A stretch of DNA of 62,484 bases from Sulfitobacter maritimus. GTDB lineage: Bacteria > Pseudomonadota > Alphaproteobacteria > Rhodobacterales > Rhodobacteraceae. Of the stretch, positions 61,100 to 62,484 are shown piece by piece. Each line of letters begins with the position of its first letter. Position 1 is the stretch's first letter. The stretch is from assembly GCF_013346665.1 (NCBI RefSeq), contig NZ_JABVBB010000023.1, positions 1 through 62,484 on the forward strand, written 5' to 3'. The notes under the pieces were generated by a model. It saw only the letters and a program-made list of their open reading frames with translations, had not been told where the DNA came from and did not search any database. Both the position numbers and the translations under genes were made by a program.

Positions 61100-61187
61100 A
61101 GGTCGGGCGCAGCATCTTGCGCTTAGCACGAGTTCGCAGGGCGGAAATGGTCAACTGAAGCAAACGTGCATGGCACAAGTGTTTGTC

Positions 61188-62484
61188 TTAGGGGCACCTC
61201 TAAAAATTGCCCCAACCCCGGTGCTGCGTTATCTTTGATGGGACGAACCGGCACAGGGGAGACGGCAATGACGCAGATGGGTTTCTTTGATCTTTCCGAC
61301 CGCTATGCGAGCCTTGACGCGAAGAAGGACCCATTGGTTGAGATCGATGCGGTCGTGCCGTGGGAGGAGTTTCGTTCTATTTTGGATGAGGTTTGGCGCA
61401 AGCCTGATGCGGAGCGCAAGTCGCGCGCAGGCCGCAAGCCGATGGACACTGTGCTGATGTTCAAGACGCTGGTGCTGAGCGCACTCTACAACCTGTCGGA
61501 CGATCAGATCGAATATCAGGTCCGTGACCGGCTGTCCTTTATGAGGTTTCTGGGACTTAGCCTTGCGGACCGGGTGCCGGATGCAAAGACGGTGTGGCTG
61601 TATCGCGATGCGCTGGCGCAGGCGGGCAAGGTGGAAGAGCTGTTTCGTCAATTTGACGGGTATTTGGCGCGGCAGGGGTATATCGCTCGGGGTGGGCAAA
61701 TTCTTGATGCCTCTATTGTGGCGGTGCCGCGCAATCACAACACGCGCGACGAGAACGCGTCAATCAAGAAGGGCGAGAACCCCGAGCATTGGGAAAACAA
61801 GCCCGCCAAGCGCAGCCAGAAGGACGTGGACGCGCGCTGGACGAAAAAGCACGGCAAGAGCCATTACGGCTACAAGAACCATGTGAACGTCGACCGAAAG
61901 CACAAGCTGGTCCGGCGCTATCACGTCAGCGATGCCGCGCTGCATGACAGTCAAGCGGTGGATCACCTGCTGATGCGAGGCAATACCGGCTCCGGTGTGT
62001 GGGCGGATGCGGCCTATCGGTCCGAGGAGACGGAGGCGAAATTGCGCGCGCGGAAGCTGAAAAGTCACATCCACCGTAAGGGGAAACGCGGCAAACCTCT
62101 CACAGATCAGGCCAAGGGCAGCAATCGGACCAAATCCACCGTTCGGGTCCGGGTGGAACATGTATTCGGCGCACAGACCAACGACATGGGTGGCACCCTT
62201 GTGCGTAGCATTGGTCTGGTGCGAGCCAAGGCCAGGATCGGGATGAAGAACCTCGCATATAACATGCGACGCCTCGTTCAACTGCGCCGCATCAACCCGT
62301 GTCCGGCGTGAATACCGGGCGATCCAAGAACCGATCACGCGTCAAAGCATGACAAACAAGGCTTGAAGGCCGCAATACAGCGGCTGCGAGGCTCTGCCAA
62401 TTGCCAGACGAAAGCCACGATCCTGCTTCAGGCCGCCCGCACCGCCAAACTACCAAAAATTGTTCAAAAATCGAGGTGCCCTTA
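61188..62484 (+). mobile_element. IS5-family insertion sequence
   Basis: About 1.3 kb with one transposase. The left end reads TTA followed by GGGGCACCTC; the right end is the reverse complement of TTA-flanked GGGCACCTC, ending on the last base of the window. The TTA on both sides suits the short TNA-type target duplication of several IS5 groups. Left and right differ by one G at the outer edge. The flank beyond the right end is outside the window. Confidence 0.85.
61268..62311 (+). CDS. IS5-family transposase
   Basis: A 347-residue DDE transposase. The N-terminal domain has SRAGRKPMDTVLMFKTLVLS and LSDDQIEYQVRDRLSFMRFL. The catalytic residues are in GGQILDASIVAVPRNHNTRDE (Asp), GVWADAAYRSEE (Asp) and RVRVEHVFGAQ (Glu). 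The frame is complete. The ATG at 61268 is the normal family start; the frame is open 100 bases further upstream, beyond the element's end, and is not used. Confidence 0.93.
   Translation: MTQMGFFDLSDRYASLDAKKDPLVEIDAVVPWEEFRSILDEVWRKPDAERKSRAGRKPMDTVLMFKTLVLSALYNLSDDQIEYQVRDRLSFMRFLGLSLADRVPDAKTVWLYRDALAQAGKVEELFRQFDGYLARQGYIARGGQILDASIVAVPRNHNTRDENASIKKGENPEHWENKPAKRSQKDVDARWTKKHGKSHYGYKNHVNVDRKHKLVRRYHVSDAALHDSQAVDHLLMRGNTGSGVWADAAYRSEETEAKLRARKLKSHIHRKGKRGKPLTDQAKGSNRTKSTVRVRVEHVFGAQTNDMGGTLVRSIGLVRAKARIGMKNLAYNMRRLVQLRRINPCPA

Noticed and set aside
61107..61122. GCGCA/TGCGC stem behind the glutaredoxin-MauE gene as terminator
   Set aside because: Five base pairs only and no T-run.
1..62484. 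CRISPR arrays, tRNA, rRNA, replication or conjugation genes
   Set aside because: Looked for on both strands; no regularly spaced repeats, cloverleaf genes, rRNA stretches, or rep/par/tra proteins were seen.

Overview
The window reads as an accessory-gene-rich chromosomal or plasmid segment of an alphaproteobacterium, most likely of the Rhodobacterales (Roseobacter group). This rests on gene content and style rather than on any rRNA or tRNA, none of which I found: TRAP transporters, a split C-P lyase (phn) cluster with the DUF1045 and hexapeptide accessory genes, an arsJ-type arsenic operon, homogentisate genes, and tightly overlapping GC-rich genes. Both window edges coincide with insertion-sequence ends (an IS6-family element starts at base 1 and an IS5-family element ends at the last base), so this is probably one assembly contig bounded by repeats.

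Layout. 1-813: IS6 element. 851-8186: TRAP transporter dctPQM divergent from an SDR dehydrogenase, a flavoprotein dehydrogenase and an EamA exporter, closed by an IclR regulator. 8261-16519: a decayed sulfatase, then a homogentisate block (hmgA, fahA, an MBL-fold protein, a broken FAD monooxygenase, a DUF2783 protein) divergent from a MarR regulator and maiA. 16541-17062: IS6 debris. 17097-23738: one minus-strand operon with an SsuABC/TauABC-like importer, a GntR regulator, an Ldh-family dehydrogenase, a BAAT-type hydrolase and a DUF1684 protein, with a perfect GntR-type palindrome upstream. 23984-27121: complete IS256 and IS30 elements around remnants of small genes.

27290-41043: a PlsC-type acyltransferase and a near-complete phosphonate system, phnC-D-E1-E2 plus a hexapeptide transferase, phnF (minus), phnG-H-I-J-K-L-N, DUF1045 (minus) and phnM. 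It has a likely Pho box and PhnF operator repeats; phnO and phnP are absent. 41204-44315: an arsenate operon with an ArsR-ArsC fusion, GAPDH and ArsJ. 44786-51501: a divergent DeoR regulator and a six-gene, fully overlapping operon of a periplasmic binding protein, a two-domain permease (frameshifted), an ATPase, a beta-CASP-like metallo-hydrolase, a histidine phosphatase and a HAD phosphatase resembling the T4 polynucleotide-kinase 3'-phosphatase domain. I consider this the best candidate for an undescribed system, probably uptake and stepwise dephosphorylation of an organophosphate. 51835-61099: a periplasmic copper module with two multicopper oxidases, cytochrome c, a cupredoxin-CusF fusion, a TolC-like lipoprotein, a K+-channel-like protein, a membrane-anchored LuxR protein and CsoR, divergent from a DUF305 protein and a glutaredoxin-MauE fusion. 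61188-62484: IS5 element.

The working theme is phosphorus scavenging (phosphonates, possibly phosphate esters) combined with arsenate and copper detoxification and aromatic or organic-acid catabolism, in a region being reshaped by insertion sequences and gene decay. At least three genes carry frameshifts or stops (sulfatase, FAD monooxygenase, ABC permease). All family names come from reading the translated sequence; no database search was run.
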